From the NCBI GenBank assembly GCA_047967505.1, contig CM106539.1: 64,000 nucleotides of DNA. One strand, given 5' to 3'. The notes under the pieces were generated by a model, which ran no database searches, was not told the DNA's origin, and worked only from the letters and a program-made list of their open reading frames with translations. This stretch comes from Dipteris shenzhenensis (Eukaryota > Polypodiophyta > Polypodiopsida > Gleicheniales). Of this stretch, positions 22,839 through 32,907 are shown in pieces (the first letter of the stretch is position 1; each line of letters starts with the position of its first letter). The position numbers and the translations under genes were made by a program.

Positions 22839-22925
22839 AGAAATGAGGGATTTTAGGGTTTTAAAGTGCTCTATATAGTCTTTTTTAAAGCACTTTAGGG
22901 TTTTTCTTTTAAATTAGGGTTTTTT
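22839..22925 (-). promoter_or_regulatory. promoter of the H3-like gene: TATA box and three telo-boxes
   Basis: On the minus strand, three perfect AAACCCTAA telo-boxes (22914-22922, 22895-22903, 22853-22861) surround a TATA-like CTATATAG (22871-22878) just upstream of ATG 22838. Telo-boxes are typical of plant promoters active in dividing cells. The TATA lies only about 35 bases from the ATG, so the leader would be very short or the start lies elsewhere. Confidence 0.6.
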
Positions 22926-23072
22926 GAGTGCACCCCTTCCCCCACGGTCTTTTGTCGCCAGTTCGGTAATACTTAATCTTCACCACCCTCCCTCCCAACC
23001 CACTCACCCCTCCGCCCTGCCATGTCGCACATGCACTTCTGTAATTTCCAAACAAATTTGTGAATTTGGAAT

Positions 23073-25492
23073 CTATAATTGACTCAAAATAGTGTTAACT
23101 TTATTCGTTAAACATTTTACATTTGGGGTTCTCTTAGGACCCAATGCCTCCCCTGTCTGGCTCAACCAAAGCGCAACCCCTTGGCTCCCTGTTAAGGACT
23201 TCCAAGCAGCACATTTCCTTGTCTTCTTGACATGTTGAACCGCTTTTGTGAGACTTGAGACCTCTTCCTTATCGCGCTTGAGAGTCCTGGCCTCTAGACA
23301 TCTATAAAACCAGTCGAACATTTTGTGTAGTGCATTGCTTCACGCGATACCACCCCCATGCCTTGTATTCTTGAAGTATGCTGCCTTTGCTCTGTAGTGC
23401 AATTTCTCCATTCCTTGAGTATTCCAAATGGAAAGAGGTCCCCATTGCTCCACAAACCATGGTGCATGTGCGTAAAGAATATGCTGTAAAGAAAAACATC
23501 GTATCAGAAACATAAACTGACTCAAGTTTAAACCACAAAATTTCAACCTAAGGAGGATTACCATGTAATGTGTAATATGTGACTCCCCCCATGCTTCTAC
23601 CATCAATGATATGAATTCTCCCAATGCTGTCCTGAAGCTCTCATAATAAAGCTCATCTATTTGACCTTGTCTAAGCAACTTTATAAATGCATCAAGCTTT
23701 GTCCATAGTTTTGTTCTCATTCATGGATGTGAAGCTTGATTTGTAGTGCACTCACACAAAGCTTTCCAGTACTCCCAATGTAGGGTGCTTTGAGCCAATG
23801 TATGTTTTTTTAAATTAGCATTGTGGTTGGACAAGAACCTCCTTGCCTTTCCTCCACCAATGGACACTTTAGCAAGAAGATTTTGTGTCTTTCCTGATTG
23901 TTTCTTGTCTTGCTTAAGCTTCACAATGCCTCCGTGAAGTCCCATTAGTGAGAGTAGTGCTTCAGCTTTTGCAATGCATTGTGCAGATACTTGCTGTGGC
24001 CTGAAATTCCAAGCATAAACTAGATGGAGATAGAGTAACTTATCAAGTATACGCAAAGTACACACGTGTACCCGCTCAAATGGAATTGGTAGAATGGGGT
24101 CCCACTTAGGATCCTTTTTGTGATGATCAGGGGCTACACTTTGGTTGCAAGAAAGGATGCCATTTTCCCACTATAGGCTTGCAAAGAGGGAATTTCTCTT
24201 ACCTTCTTCTCTCATCCCATAGAATTTGACCATGGCTCTCTGCAAATTCTCTACATCCACATAAACATTATTGAAAGCATTCATCTCAAACGTTTGGATG
24301 CCAGATTTCTTTTTACTCTTCCAAGTCATTGTGCCACTTACACAATAGTATCCTCCAAGCTTTTCTCTAGCACATTGGCTTGTTTCTTTATGTGCAAGCC
24401 TTACAGACCACGGTGTTGGCAATGGCATTGTAGATATCTTATAATTTTCCTCCATAGCAGACTTGAAAATTTTAAAAACAGAGTTGTAAGCTTCACGACC
24501 TACACCAGCAGCATCACAAGCTCCAAGCACCTCCTTTGCTTACACAAGGCCATTGAAGTCCTTCATTACCTCTCTAGCAACTTGTTCACATAGCCCTTTT
24601 TGTCGAGGGTCCTTCAACACTTCAATGACATCACTTGGCTTTATTAAACTTCTTAGAACATATGAAGGATCACTATCATCCATTTCCATTGTTCCCATCA
24701 CATCCTCCATGAAATTCCTAAAGTAGAGTACAAATGAGTCTTAGTGGAAACAATGCAACACCACGAATATTTTGGAGTAAGAAATTTCATTGAAAATTTG
24801 GGGAACTAACCTTGCAGCCCATATTCTTCTCTTTTGGGCACCACTATTGGTTGACAATGTATCCATAGATTGCAATTGTCTTTTCCTCTCCTTTAGTCCC
24901 AAAGGTATTCCCTTCAACTTTTGTACTCGTTCTATCGTATTTTTTCTCGTTCCTTCTTCACAGCATGTTGAACTTAGCCATAGATAGACCTTTCCAAATC
25001 TTGTTTGCTTTTAGCGAGCTTCTGGATTGATTCTTCGAATTCTTGTCGCTCCAAGTCCAATGCACGTGCTTTGTCACTGAGTTCTTTGTTTTGCAATTGG
25101 AGATCCTGCATAGTATCATGCATTGCCACAATAGTAGTATTTCCCAAATGTGTAAGTTCTTCTACTTGGGCTCTCTGTACCTCGCTTGCTTGCATAGCCA
25201 ACGTTTGACAATGGTTCAATCGATTGCAATAACCGAGCAATCTAGCATGTCCATTGCCAACAAACCAAACATCATGCACTGTATGAAAATGAGGACTCTT
25301 TTGGGTGGCAAGGTCTAAAGGATACAAGTCTCCATCCACCCAAAGGTCAAGATGCTTTTTCCCTTGCAATCTAAGACTGTGGAGCACACTTTGAGGAGTT
25401 CCACTATATCCCAAATGGCGTGTGCTTGCATATTCTGCCTCCAGTTGTAGGTTCACATGGTACTTGTTGGATATGTCCTCGATTGGGGCCAT
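23073..25492 (-). pseudogene. transposase-like protein, probable KDZ-type
   Basis: It starts at ATG 25492 (MAPIEDISNKYHVNLQLEAE). The first exon ends in a coiled coil (ALDLERQEFEESIQKLAKSK) and a frameshift near 24975. GT-AG introns are visible at 24718-24810 (GTTAGT...TTTAG) and 23484-23561 (GTAATC...TTACAG, 78 bases), both preserving frame. From 24717 to 23073 a single frame is kept, broken only by TAA 24540, TAG 24171, TGA 23721 and TGA 23340, all explicable as C-to-T changes in CAA, CAG or CGA. Near the end, after splicing, THYM joins HILYAHAPWFVEQWGPLSIW, followed by NTQGMEKLHYRAKAAY. The STQG-x-E-type pattern resembles the glutamate region of Kyakuja-Dileera-Zisupton transposases. It would be about 740 residues. 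I did not locate the two catalytic aspartates with confidence. Confidence 0.6.
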
Positions 25493-25519
25493 GAGTACTC
25501 AAAGAGAGGTATCAGTGAT

Positions 25520-26020
25520 GCAGGCTAAAATGTAGGGGAGAGCTGGCAAAGATGGAGCAGTGAGAGGGAGATAGTAGCAAGGAAGAGCGAGGAGGAGAAG
25601 CAGATTAGGGCAAGAGGAAGAGGAGGAGGAGAGTAGGGCAACAAGTGTAGAAGGAGGGAAGGAGTTGCTGTAGGAGGGAGGAGGAGGGGAGAGATGCTAC
25701 AAGAGGGAGGAGGAGGGGAGAGATTCAACAGGAGGGAGGAGAAGAGGAGAGGGAGCCTGGGCGGCTGGAGAAGGAGGGGAGAGGAAGGAGGGAGGAGGAG
25801 CCAGGAGGAGGAGGAGGAGGAGAGAGAGGAGGGAGGAGGAGGAGCAAGACGGAGGAGGGGAGAGGAGGAGGGAGGGGGAGGGGGAGGGAGGGAGAGGGAG
25901 AGGGAGGAGGAGGGAGGGAGGTGGAGGGAGGGAGGGAGGAGGGAGGACGAGGAGGGAGAGAGAGGGAGGGAGGGAGAGAGAGAGAGAGAGGGAGGGAGGG
26001 AGATTCAAAATTTGAAATTC
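25520..26020 (+). repeat. purine-rich (GGA/GAG)n tract near the right end of the transposon
   Basis: Nearly pure A/G on the plus strand for about 500 bases (GGAGGAGGGGAG, GAGAGAGGGAGGGAGGG). It lies immediately upstream of the transposase start. Glu/Arg/Gly- and Pro/Ser/Leu-rich open frames here are composition artefacts. Confidence 0.85.
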
Positions 26021-26097
26021 AAATTTCAAAAAGTGGCCCCCTCCTCTCATTGATGGGGGGAGAGGTGGGCTCAAATGTGGGCTTAACCCACCTAGGT

Positions 26098-26137
26098 TGG
26101 ACTGGTTAGGCCTCTTTGGGACCCTCCAAGGCCCTTG
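26098..26137 (-). repeat. right terminal inverted repeat
   Basis: CTGGTTAGGCCTCTTTGGGA and CCCTCCAAGGCCCTTG are the imperfect reverse complement of the left end, and are followed by CATTAG. Confidence 0.65.
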
Positions 26138-26143
26138 CATTAG

Positions 26144-26530
26144 CCCACTTGATGACTAGCCTGGTGGTTGAAATTGTTGTGTTTCCTAGTAGTTGAATAA
26201 GTTTAGTTTAATTTTTGGGCTGGTTTGAGGCACGCTTGGATTGTGATCATCTAAAACCAGCTTAGTGGCTAGAACAACAATATATAATTCACCTAGTTAA
26301 TGTGATTATCATTTAGTTGTCTAATTGTTTTGTTTCCTAATAGCTTGATTAGTGTAATTAGTAGTGTGATTGTCCTAAACCAAACCGGTGGTCGAAACAT
26401 TGAGATGGTACAGGTTAGACACTATTTATGTGACTGTCCTAATCCATCCAAGTGGTTGATATTGTTTTGTTTTTTGTAGTAGTGAAATTATTTTATTTTC
26501 TAGTAGCTTAATTGGTTTAATTACCTTGAC
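26144..26530. repeat. satellite-like tandem array, right part
   Basis: The monomers resume: GACTAGCCTGGTGGTTG, TTGTGTTTCCTAGTAGTTGA, GTGATTGTCCTAAACCA, matching 16620-17624. Confidence 0.8.
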
Positions 26531-26569
26531 TGTAGGCCACCCGGATCCTCATCATCTGCTACAAGGGAG

Positions 26570-27010
26570 ACCAAGTTTGGTAGCCTAAGGTCTCAGTGAG
26601 ATCCAGTAGTCTATCCAAAGGGAGAATCTGAGTGGCACCACATTGAATGCACTTTTGGCACATGCATGCATTGTAGTCTGAAGAAGAGATAATTTGACAT
26701 TTGCCAAATGAAATGAGGGAAGAAAACCATGTTCCTCTAAAATGGAGAAGATTCAAACATGTTAATGTTGAAGGATCGGAGAAGAAGATATGGCTACTAT
26801 CGTATAAGAGCACTCAAGTGAGGGAGCTTGTAGAGCACTTGGTTCAATCCATTCCAAAATATGTGCTTCACAATTTTACATCCAACTAGAAAGATAAGCC
26901 ATTTAGGAAGTGGCTTGTGAATTTTCCCATGATACAATTGTCTCTATCATAGATTTTGCAAAAAATTACTCATTTTAGGAACAAAATGAGATACAAAGTG
27001 CAATTATAAA
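26570..27010 (+). pseudogene. remnant of a second transposase-like gene
   Basis: Broken frames give, in order, WHHIECTFGTCMHC (a possible Cys/His metal site), WRRFKHVNVEG, QVRELVEHLVQSIPKYVLHNF, FRKWLVNFP and, near 26935-27010, SIIDFAKNYSF-stop-EQNEIQSA. The combination of H-x-E-C/C-x-x-C, a tryptophan-rich stretch and DFAxNYxxxxQNEIQSA recalls an unnamed transposase-like family seen in invertebrates and some plants. This is recognition from memory, not a search. It lies just outside the transposon, so it is either older neighbouring debris or an unrelated insertion. Confidence 0.45.
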
Positions 27011-27690
27011 ATAGCTTGTTTGTATAAAGGAAACTTATATTTGAATGGCTACAAACTTTCAACAACTCAGGCAATGATTAGAGAGTGGTCTCATTAATAA
27101 TTGAACAGATACATCTCATACAGTGAGGTCCCTAAGCTAACAAGTTTGTATATATTAATAAGCTTATATACAAAAAGGTGTTACAAAATGTTATTATGTA
27201 AATACAAGAAAGCTTAGCTTATATGTACCCGTTGGACTTTAAATCAAATTTCCTATTATAAAGAAAGATCAGCTTATATACAAAAATCTTAGCTTATATA
27301 CAGAAAGATATTATAAAAAGGTGTTTTGTCGACATAAGAAATCTCATCTCACTTGGTGAGCTAGGTGCCCAAAAATGCTCACTTGACACTCTACTTAGCT
27401 GGTGAGCTACCAAACTTTTCTAAATATGACCTTCATCTCATACCGCTTGCTACCTGATGTCACAAAACCCCCCACAAGATCATTTTCATGGCTTGATCAG
27501 CCTCACTATGAGCTCCATATAGAATAAAAAATAAACATCATCGGTGTAGGATTCAAATGCAATTCTTAGGTGGAATGAATTAGGCACATTGCCCATCCAC
27601 CAATTAAGGTCAAGTAGCATCTCACCCACTCTACGACACTGGGAGAGAACTGCCACTACTTTGGAGATAGCTAGGAATAAGAACAGAATC
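27010..27690. other. no gene recognised; short AGCTTATATAC repeats
   Basis: The word AGCTTATATACA/G recurs at about 27170, 27270, 27291 in AT-rich DNA; otherwise unassigned. Confidence 0.5.
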
Positions 27691-27699
27691 AGCTAAAGG

Positions 27700-27975
27700 T
27701 GGGACATAGCCAGAGGGTGGAGACAAGGTTGGAGTAGGAGAGGGTGGAGCTATGTGAATTCAATGAGGTTGGTAGAGACAAGGGTAGAGTAGTGTCAAGT
27801 CGACAAGCTGGTAGAGATGAGGGTGGAAGGTGATGGAGCAAGAGAGAGGGTGGGAGATGGGGGTGGAGCTGTGTGAAGTTGACAAGGGTGGTAGAGACAA
27901 GGGTAGCATAGTGTGAAGTCAACAAAGGTGGTGAAGGTTAGGGTGGGAGACAAGGGTGGAGCATTGTAAAGTGAA
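27700..27975. repeat. degenerate ~70-bp minisatellite
   Basis: About four imperfect units contain GGTAGAGACAAGGGTAG, GTGTGAAGTCAACAA and GGGTGGAGC. The minus-strand Pro/Thr/Leu-rich frames are by-products. Confidence 0.7.
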
Positions 27976-28119
27976 ATCAATGATGATCAATCATCTATGT
28001 AAGGCTATAGGCTAACATATCTAGGAGATATCTATGAAGAAATAAAGTGGAGATGCCATTCTTCCATGTCCTTGAGTGTTTACTTATTATGAGATCTCAA
28101 TGATTGAGTAGAGTTCTCT

Positions 28120-28815
28120 ATTATCTAAATCAAGGGTGTTAGTTCATTTTGCCCAAGTTTTTAAAAAAATGGTGAGTTTGTGAATATCCACTAAGACTTT
28201 TTGGCAATCCTACTAGGAAAGAGTGAATACACCAATCTTTTGATTTAAGTGGAGTAGAGTAGTCTGGGTTGGATTCAGTGGTATGTCCATGACATCTCTT
28301 TGAGAGTTGGAAAAACCTAGGGATGAAGGCACCATAATGGAACCATTGAGCACAAATCTTTCTAGACAAATCCTGTGGGTATTATGACATGAGTACTGGC
28401 ATTATGCACAATCCTTTCTGAACAAATCTTGTGTGCATTATGACATGAGTACTAGCACTGATGGAACAAGGAGTTCTAAAAGATAAAACAAAATTTTCTT
28501 TCCCAACATCAAAAGCATTTTTGGAGGGGAGAAGGATAGAGATGCAGTCTCTATTAACACTATCTAGACCGACGATTGCTCAGATGGATGGCCAAGGGCA
28601 TACCATTAGGGTCCCCTTGCCCCATTTTAAGGAAAAATGTCAAGATGACCCATATACCCATATTATGGAGAGCCCACATATCTAAATCAAGGGTGTAAGT
28701 TCATTTTACAAAAAATGTCAAGATGACCTAGACATCCATATTATTATTGTTTATAATCACTAAATCAGGGGTGTAAATTCATTATGAAAAAATGTCAAGA
28801 TGACCTAGATATAAA
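28120..28815. repeat. dispersed short repeats around an unassigned open frame
   Basis: TAAATCAAGGGTGTTAGTTCATTTTG-like copies begin near 28127, 28683 and 28764, and AAATGTCAAGATGACC near 28636, 28709 and 28790, giving a loose 75-80 base periodicity. The open frame at 28461-28685 (ATG 28461, MEQGVLKDKTKFSFPTSKAF) lies between them and has no known motif. Confidence 0.5.
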
Positions 28816-30244
28816 AAGGAGAAGATGCTAGTGCCATTGCTGATGACTAAGAATGCTTGGACGTCTTGGGAAGGGGCCAATAAAGTTGTATCATACCCCA
28901 AAGACATCAAATCCACATGCCTTAGAAGCTATACATGGTCTATCACACCAAGCATGATTTGGTGGTGGCAAATTTTTCACGAAGGTTGTAGAATCTCTTA
29001 TAGCTATGAAGAAAAAGTTAGGGTAGGTGATTGACTATTGGATTGAAAGGAGTTCAAAGGCATTCTAGTAGCCATCAACACTGATAAGCCAAATGAAATG
29101 GTCAAAGTCATAGCTTGGTTGGAGTGTATGAAAGCCGTTGAGACAGAAAAAGATAGGAAGAAGAAAAAGATAATTGATTCACCCATCCAAAAAAATGAAA
29201 GAATATGAACCAAATATCAATATAACGTCATAGTCAGAAGAATAAAAGAAACCTCAAAAGAAGGGAAATAATGAGAAGATAGCCATGAAGTTGATGGTAG
29301 CCTTGGAGAAAATGGATACCCTTTTAGAAGCATCCACATCATCTATCAAGGGGTCTTGTGTATTGTGTTTAGTTATCACTTCTCGCTTTATTGTGTGCTT
29401 CTTCTAGCCAAGTCCTTCATTCCCCTCCTTGTTAGCATCATTTGCTATGCTTGGTTTTTGTCCGATTGGTCAAGTCCTTTCATTTATTTGAGACACTTGT
29501 TGAACATGTCTCTTCACTCAAATAGGGGAGAAATTGAGAAAGGAGGTTTCCTCCACTTCCACACACTTTCCTTGCAAGAAGTAATAAAATTTTGAAGATT
29601 GACATGATCCTCAATGCAATTCATCGAGGCATCACTTTACCCAGTACAACCTGCACACACTTTCCTCCACTTCTAGACACTTTTCTTGAGAATGGGCATC
29701 AAAAAGCAAGGAGAGGTGCATTTCTGGTAGCATTTGTTCTCTAAATCGGTGTCTAAATGGAGGAGTTTAGGAGATTCAAATTTCAAAATTCAATAAAGCA
29801 AGGACTTGGGTAGACCAACAAAGAGTCAAGCCGATATCCAAATAGGAGGGATGACATTTCCCATCATTTTTGTTGTGCTAAAGATGGACAAAATCTTTGG
29901 GTCATACTTGATTCATGTAAGTTTGCTCTTGAATTTTATTGTAATTTTTAAATTATCTTCATTGTCCTCATTCATCATGTATATTATGTGATTATGAATT
30001 GGTCCATGAGAATAGGTATCACCTTAATCCACTTATTTGGTACTTAAATGAAACACGATAATCTTGCAAGCTTTCATCTATCCCACCAAAGAAGATAGAT
30101 ATCTCCACCATATTCTTCCACTTTCAAAAAAGTGATAGAAAAGAAATGAGGAATGCAAAGGAAAGATACAACATTGCCACAAGAAATATGGATCTTCTCT
30201 ATCAATGTCAAATGCAAGATGCTCTAGCTTGATTGCAAGATGAA
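28816..30244. other. no gene recognised; one dispersed repeat
   Basis: Unassigned. The segment GGCATCACTTTACCCAGTAC near 29628 with flanking bases (about 29596-29652) recurs near 33077-33137 on the other side of the gag-only element. Confidence 0.5.
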
Positions 30245-30249
30245 GTTAC

Positions 30250-30547
30250 TGTTGGGATATCTCAAGGTGTATGCCTCAGGCACACCTTATGTTTCTATGT
30301 GTGAGTGCTAGAGGCACAGTTAGGTGCCCACAAGCACAGTTAGGTGGTGGAGAGCCACATAGGATGATTGAGAGAATCTAGGAGCAGATTGAGGAGATGA
30401 TTGTGGAGCTCTGAGGTCATCAGTGATGTCAGTGAGCATGTATGAGGTGCCTACTTAAGGACCTCACTCTTCTTCATTCTACAATGGAAGTAATGCAAGT
30501 ATTCTGAGTTTGTGTCCACTCTACTCTTTTCCTTCAGTTTTCCAACA
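30250..30547 (+). repeat. 5' LTR of the gag-only element
   Basis: 298 bp, identical by eye to the 3' LTR except for a 3-bp TAG missing after CACAGTTAG. Confidence 0.95.
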
Positions 30548-30559
30548 TGGTATCAGAGC
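30548..30559 (+). promoter_or_regulatory. primer binding site (tRNA-iMet)
   Basis: TGGTATCAGAGC directly abuts the 5' LTR. Confidence 0.95.
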
Positions 30560-31405
30560 CATTTGATCCCCCTTGAGCCCATTTTTGCCACATCATCATC
30601 ATCTTCTTCTTCTTCTTCTTCACCATCTCTCCCTCTTCTTCCCAAAATTTGCTTAAGCCTATTCTCCTCAGGTTCTCAACCATTTCCCATGCCCTTCCTG
30701 CTGGAGATCCACCTTGAAGGGGCGAACTTCCAGCTACAAGGAATTGAAGAACCTCCATCTCTGCTGGTTGCCATTACACGGTTTTCGTCGATTTCTCTTC
30801 CTGCATTTTCTCTATGCCTTCTCCTTCTTTCTCTAATTCCTTTCATGGGAAGCTTCTCCATACCTTGGGCTACCTTGTGCTGAAATTTGAGCAACAATGG
30901 CTACATATTGAAGGAGAAAACAGAGAAAAACCAGTCGACTTTGTAGAAGGAAGAGAAGGCGACCTGACGCGTTTTTGCACCTCTTCTTCCCAGAGGATCT
31001 ACTGTGGTGTACCATCTTTCTTTTGCCTCAAAAATCCCCCTTTCTTTTGCTTTGAAGAGTGAGCTATAAGCCCTCCAAGTTCAGCTCTTTAGTTTTGACA
31101 GTTTTGACAAGCTTTTGAAGATGATGCTACATAAAATGCGACTCTAGCATTCTGGTCTTTTGAAGCTTTCAATAACTTCAGTACAAGTGTGGCTTCAGTT
31201 TTGTTTTGAATTACTAGACCTGGTTTTGATTGGAAAGTTCTCATTTTAAGCCACCTCTGTGAAGCATGTAAGAAGAAGCATCATTGTTTGAATATTGGTC
31301 ACTAGTCTTTGCTACATCAAGTGCTCATATTTTAGAAGTCTTTCAGTTATTTTTTTGCCTTGTAAGAGAGATATACACTGCCCAATATCTGGGTTAGACC
31401 CTGTC
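30560..31405 (+). other. long untranslated leader of the gag-only element
   Basis: About 850 bases between primer site and gag ATG, with (TCT/CAT)n near 30590-30630. Serine- and leucine-rich open frames here lack good starts and are not supported. A packaging signal would be expected in this region. Confidence 0.6.
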
Positions 31406-32233
31406 ATGGCTACCCTATTGAATCTAGAAAAGTTCAATGGAAAGGGCTTCCATACATGGCAGATGAAGGTGAAATTTGCATTGATGAGGGAGAACTTATG
31501 GGGACTTGTCAAACCTACTCCTACCGCTTCTTCTACGGCCTCCAATGCTGGAGAATCCTCAACTCCGACACGACCAGCAAGGGATCCAGCTAGAGAAGAA
31601 AAAGCATATGGTATCATTGCTCTTGCTTTAGGAGATGATTATATACACCATATCTCTGACTTGGAGTCTCCTTCGCAAGCTTGGCAGAAGCTTGACATGA
31701 TTTTTGGTGCTAGCTCTCACATCTCTAAACTATCACTTAAAATCTCTTTCTTTGAATTGAAGATGACTAGTGGTACTACTTTAGCAGCTCATGTCAACTA
31801 TATGCGGAGTCTTATGACTCAATTAGCTTCTATCAACTCTCCTATTTCTCTAGATGATGCTATGGCAGTGTTACTTAAGAGCATGCCTGAAGATTATGAT
31901 CACATAGTTACCACTTTGAAAAATCTTCCTAATCCTAATCTTGAAGGTATTATCTCTGCTCTCCAAGAAGAAGAAAGGCATATGGAGCTCAGGAAAGGCA
32001 ATGACACTGCTTATGCTATAAAAGTCCAGAAGGGCAAGTATACTCCTTGCAATCACTGTGGAAAGACAAATCACCTTTCAAAGGACTGCTTCAAAATTAA
32101 TCCATGCAAGCACTGTGGCAAGAATAACCATAATGAGAAGTTTTGCAGAGCCAAAGCAAAGAAAGAAAATGCAAATCTACTTTCAGTTGAGCCTCCACAA
32201 GATGAGGCATCCCATGAAGATTATGCATTTTAA
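31406..32233 (+). CDS. gag: Ty1/copia-type Gag, intact
   Basis: 275 codons from ATG 31406 (MATLLNLEKFNGKGFHTWQM), the N-terminus typical of copia Gag, where the FNG..FxxWQxxM motif opens the capsid region. The UBN2-like capsid core follows (LPNPNLEGIISALQEEERHM). Two CCHC zinc knuckles lie near the C-terminus, CNHCGKTNHLSKDC and CKHCGKNNHNEKFC, then an acidic tail. No protease or later domain follows; the 3' LTR begins about 370 bases downstream after a noncoding stretch. An uninterrupted frame and near-identical LTRs make a functional Gag plausible, in contrast to every other element in the window. Confidence 0.93.
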   Translation: MATLLNLEKFNGKGFHTWQMKVKFALMRENLWGLVKPTPTASSTASNAGESSTPTRPARDPAREEKAYGIIALALGDDYIHHISDLESPSQAWQKLDMIFGASSHISKLSLKISFFELKMTSGTTLAAHVNYMRSLMTQLASINSPISLDDAMAVLLKSMPEDYDHIVTTLKNLPNPNLEGIISALQEEERHMELRKGNDTAYAIKVQKGKYTPCNHCGKTNHLSKDCFKINPCKHCGKNNHNEKFCRAKAKKENANLLSVEPPQDEASHEDYAF

Positions 32234-32606
32234 ACATCTCTATGTATGCTCCAGATCTCTCTTTTTATGTCAAGGTACTCAGCCTGGATAGTCCTCCAAA
32301 ATGAATGAAAATAAACTATTGTGTTTTGTGTGTTTTGTAAACACCTCTGGTCACCTTATGATGTAGGCCATGTGTATGTTTTGTTCCATGGTACCTCCTG
32401 CAGACATTGTGTGCATGTACATGTAGGGGAGATAACCATTGGAAGGTATTTCTGTATCCCTTTCTGTTTACCTTACACCCAAGGGAACCCTTGCTAGCAT
32501 GAGAACCTAGCCATAGATTTATCCTTGACCACCATGAGATGGCATGAGAAACTATGAGACTAGATGTATCCTTGACATAGCCTGAGGCATTTCCTTGAGG
32601 GGGGTT

Positions 32607-32907
32607 TGTTGGGATATCTCAAGGTGTATGCCTCAGGCACACCTTATGTTTCTATGTGTGAGTGCTAGAGGCACAGTTAGGTGCCCACAAGCACAGTTAG
32701 TAGGTGGTGGAGAGCCACATAGGATGATTGAGAGAATCTAGGAGCAGATTGAGGAGATGATTGTGGAGCTCTGAGGTCATCAGTGATGTCAGTGAGCATG
32801 TATGAGGTGCCTACTTAAGGACCTCACTCTTCTTCATTCTACAATGGAAGTAATGCAAGTATTCTGAGTTTGTGTCCACTCTACTCTTTTCCTTCAGTTT
32901 TCCAACA
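32607..32907 (+). repeat. 3' LTR of the gag-only element
   Basis: 301 bp, preceded by the polypurine tract TTGAGGGGGGTTT. Confidence 0.95.

Larger units (their letters stand above)
17625..26137. mobile_element. 8.5-kb DNA transposon carrying transposase and histone H3-like genes
   Basis: The element splits a tandem array: GTGGTTGAATAGAAA-type monomer sequence ends on its left, and the expected next part of the monomer (TTGATGACTAGCCTGGTGGTTG) begins on its right. CATTAG occurs at 17619-17624 and 26138-26143 as a candidate target duplication. The ends form imperfect inverted repeats: left TTGGGGTCTCCAAAGGGCC pairs with the complement of the right end, TTGGAGGGTCCCAAAGAGGCC. Inside are two plus-strand genes (A at about 18223-19330, B at 19731-21230) converging on two minus-strand genes (histone H3-like 22838-21721, transposase 25492-23073). 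All show stops or frameshifts, so this copy is dead. Superfamily assignment to KDZ is an inference from the transposase C-terminus. Confidence 0.8.
30250..32907 (+). mobile_element. gag-only LTR element (TR-GAG type), apparently young
   Basis: LTRs at 30250-30547 and 32607-32907 start TGTTGGGA and end CCAACA. The element is flanked by a perfect 5-bp target duplication GTTAC (30245-30249, 32908-32912). A primer binding site complementary to initiator tRNA-Met and a polypurine tract border the LTRs. It encodes only a Ty1/copia-type Gag; protease, integrase and RT are absent, so it must be mobilised by an autonomous partner. This matches the published TR-GAG class of plant non-autonomous elements. 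Confidence 0.95.

Noticed and set aside
25694-26140. Glu/Arg/Gly-rich and Pro/Ser/Leu-rich open frames on both strands
   Set aside because: Composition artefacts of the purine tract.
30512-30883. 123-codon frame at the start of the gag-only element
   Set aside because: It begins inside the LTR, crosses the primer binding site, and is serine-rich simple sequence; better read as leader.
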